Assembly (NCBI GenBank): GCA_945897655.1
Contig: CAMDHB010000193.1
Span: forward strand, 1-6,903
From: Pseudorhodobacter antarcticus
GTDB lineage: Bacteria; Pseudomonadota; Alphaproteobacteria; Rhodobacterales; Rhodobacteraceae
DNA: 6,903 nucleotides
Reading direction: 5' to 3'
In this document: positions 5,744 to 6,903 of the stretch, piece by piece
Numbering within the stretch: position 1 is the stretch's first letter
How the letters are laid out: every line of letters starts with the position of its first letter
Position numbers and translations under genes: made by a program
Notes under the pieces: model-generated
What the model was told of the DNA's origin: nothing
The model's input: only the letters and a program-made list of their open reading frames with translations
Database searches by the model: none

Positions 5744-6903
5744 GCCGCCTCCTTGGCACGCATTTCGCGCCCCAACTTGGACAGACCGTCGACCCGCAGC
5801 TGGAGCGACATGCCATCCAACCCGATGTCGATCCGCTCAACCAACAGCCCAACGATGCGAGCCTGCTCGGCCGGGAACAACTCGTCCCAGAGCGGGTCAA
5901 GTTCCATCAGTGCGACGCGTGCCTCGGCTTCGGTGATGTCGCTGAATCGTACCTTTGCCGCTTTCCACGTGCCCGCAACGATCTCGGGCTGGCGGAACAC
6001 CGTGCGCAGCTGATCGATTACGGCAGCTTCGATTTCACCTGCCGGGACCCGGCTGACGGGGCACGACCCCGCGCCGTGCTTCAGAACGGTCTGGCTGACG
6101 TAGTAGCGGTACAACCGTCCGCCCTTGCGAGTGTGGGTCGGTGAGAACGCTGCACCATCGGGGCCGTAGAGAAGGCCTTTCAGCAGTGCAGGTGTGTCGG
6201 CTCGGGTGTTGGCAGCGCGCTTGCGCGGGCTCTCGGTCAGGATGGCATGGGCCCCATCCCACGTCTCCCGCTCAATGATCGCTGCATGCTCGCCGGGATA
6301 GCTGGTTCCCTTGTGCACGGCATCGCCGATGTAGACCCGGTTGTTCAGCATCCGATAGATGAACTTCTTGTCGATGCGGTGGCCCCGGCTGGTGGTGACG
6401 CCCCGCTCGGCCAGCTCTCGCGCCAGTTCCGTGCCGGAGCCGATCTCGATGAACCGGGCAAAGACCCAGCGGACATGGGCTGCATCAACGGAGTTTTCGA
6501 CCAGTTTCCGGTTTTTCACCTCATACCCGAGGGGCGGACAGCCGCCCATCCACATGCCCTTCATCCGGCTGGCGCGAACCTTGTCGCGGATGCGTTCCGC
6601 CGTCACCTCGCGTTCGAACTGGGCGAAGGACAACAGGATGTTCAGCGTCAGCCGTCCCATTGACGTGGTGGTGTTGAACGACTGAGTGACGGAAACGAAG
6701 GTCACACCATTGCGGTCAAACACCTCGACCAGCTTCGAGAAATCCATCAGCGAGCGGGACAGGCGGTCGATCTTGTAGACGACCACCACGTCGACCAGCC
6801 CGTCCTCGATGTCGGCAAGCAGCCGCTTCAGGCCGGGACGTTCCAGCGTGCCGCCCGAGATGCCGCCATCGTCGTATTGATCGCGGACCAGCATCCAACC
6901 CTC
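5740..6903 (-). CDS. Large serine recombinase (resolvase/invertase family), 5' end outside window
   Basis: The frame is open to the window edge (Glu-Gly-Trp precede the first visible Met), giving 387 visible residues. Large serine recombinases cut and rejoin DNA through a catalytic Ser near the N terminus to integrate, excise or invert elements. That Ser would lie in the missing first part, probably about 45-50 residues. Counting from the first visible Met: DQYDDGGISGGTLERPGLKR (5-24) and VVVVYKIDRLSRS (36-48) belong to the catalytic domain; GRLTLNILLSFAQFEREVTA (80-99) starts the long dimer helix; GCPPLGYEV (118-126) and about 138-220 form the Recombinase domain. The next part is shaped like the zinc-ribbon region (LLKGLLYGPDGAAFSPTHTR, 237-256; KHGAGSCPVSRVPAGEIE, 272-289), but the first Cys pair is absent and only one Cys remains. 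The C-terminal end is intact, with stop TGA at 5740-5742 overlapping the next start. It probably mobilises an integrative element or prophage extending to the right of the window. Confidence 0.93.
   Translation of the reverse strand, partial: EGWMLVRDQYDDGGISGGTLERPGLKRLLADIEDGLVDVVVVYKIDRLSRSLMDFSKLVEVFDRNGVTFVSVTQSFNTTTSMGRLTLNILLSFAQFEREVTAERIRDKVRASRMKGMWMGGCPPLGYEVKNRKLVENSVDAAHVRWVFARFIEIGSGTELARELAERGVTTSRGHRIDKKFIYRMLNNRVYIGDAVHKGTSYPGEHAAIIERETWDGAHAILTESPRKRAANTRADTPALLKGLLYGPDGAAFSPTHTRKGGRLYRYYVSQTVLKHGAGSCPVSRVPAGEIEAAVIDQLRTVFRQPEIVAGTWKAAKVRFSDITEAEARVALMELDPLWDELFPAEQARIVGLLVERIDIGLDGMSLQLRVDGLSKLGREMRAKEAA
5748..5754 (-). promoter_or_regulatory. Shine-Dalgarno site of the small helix-turn-helix gene
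   Basis: On the minus strand this reads AAGGAGG, four bases before the ATG at 5743, inside the last codons of the recombinase gene. The in-frame ATG at 5734 would sit 13 bases away, so the first ATG is favoured. Confidence 0.7.

Overview
The window looks like a high-GC alphaproteobacterial chromosome, most likely from the Rhodobacterales. The evidence is its GC-rich codon use, the style of the protein families, and a GcvT-domain FAD oxidoreductase sitting beside a non-pyrrolysine MttB-family protein. The organism call is inference from family style; no marker gene is present.

Left part (1-4600): a catabolic module for methylated amines. Two genes run leftward as a tightly coupled pair. The first is an MttB-superfamily methyltransferase-like gene (start at 3579). 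The second is an FAD-dependent oxidoreductase of the dimethylglycine/sarcosine dehydrogenase family carrying a GcvT-type domain (start at 2072). They overlap by 14 bases. A LysR-family regulator reads away from them across a 148-base intergenic region that holds a 7-bp inverted repeat placed like an operator. A plausible reading is that the regulator senses a methylated amine, the MttB-like protein acts on a quaternary or tertiary amine, and the flavoprotein oxidises an N-methyl group while its folate domain captures the one-carbon unit. The substrate cannot be read from the sequence. The oxidoreductase frame is interrupted at 9-11 by a TAG inside a conserved motif, well before the usual end of the family, and the bases beyond the TAG still read as the family motif. 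This copy is therefore probably broken, unless the base is an error or the codon is read through.

Middle part (4601-5362): about 760 bases without a convincing intact gene. It starts with a nested inverted repeat of about 72 bases directly after the lysR stop. It then holds a possible decayed gene fragment (about 4984-5235). It ends with four short, clean inverted repeats between 5194 and 5344.

Right part (5363-6903): the end of a mobile-element module on the minus strand. It contains most of a large serine recombinase, whose first residues lie beyond the window edge, followed by a 126-residue helix-turn-helix protein overlapping it by ATGA. The repeat-rich gap probably marks the junction between resident chromosome and an integrated or decaying element. 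No tRNA, rRNA or CRISPR array was seen.
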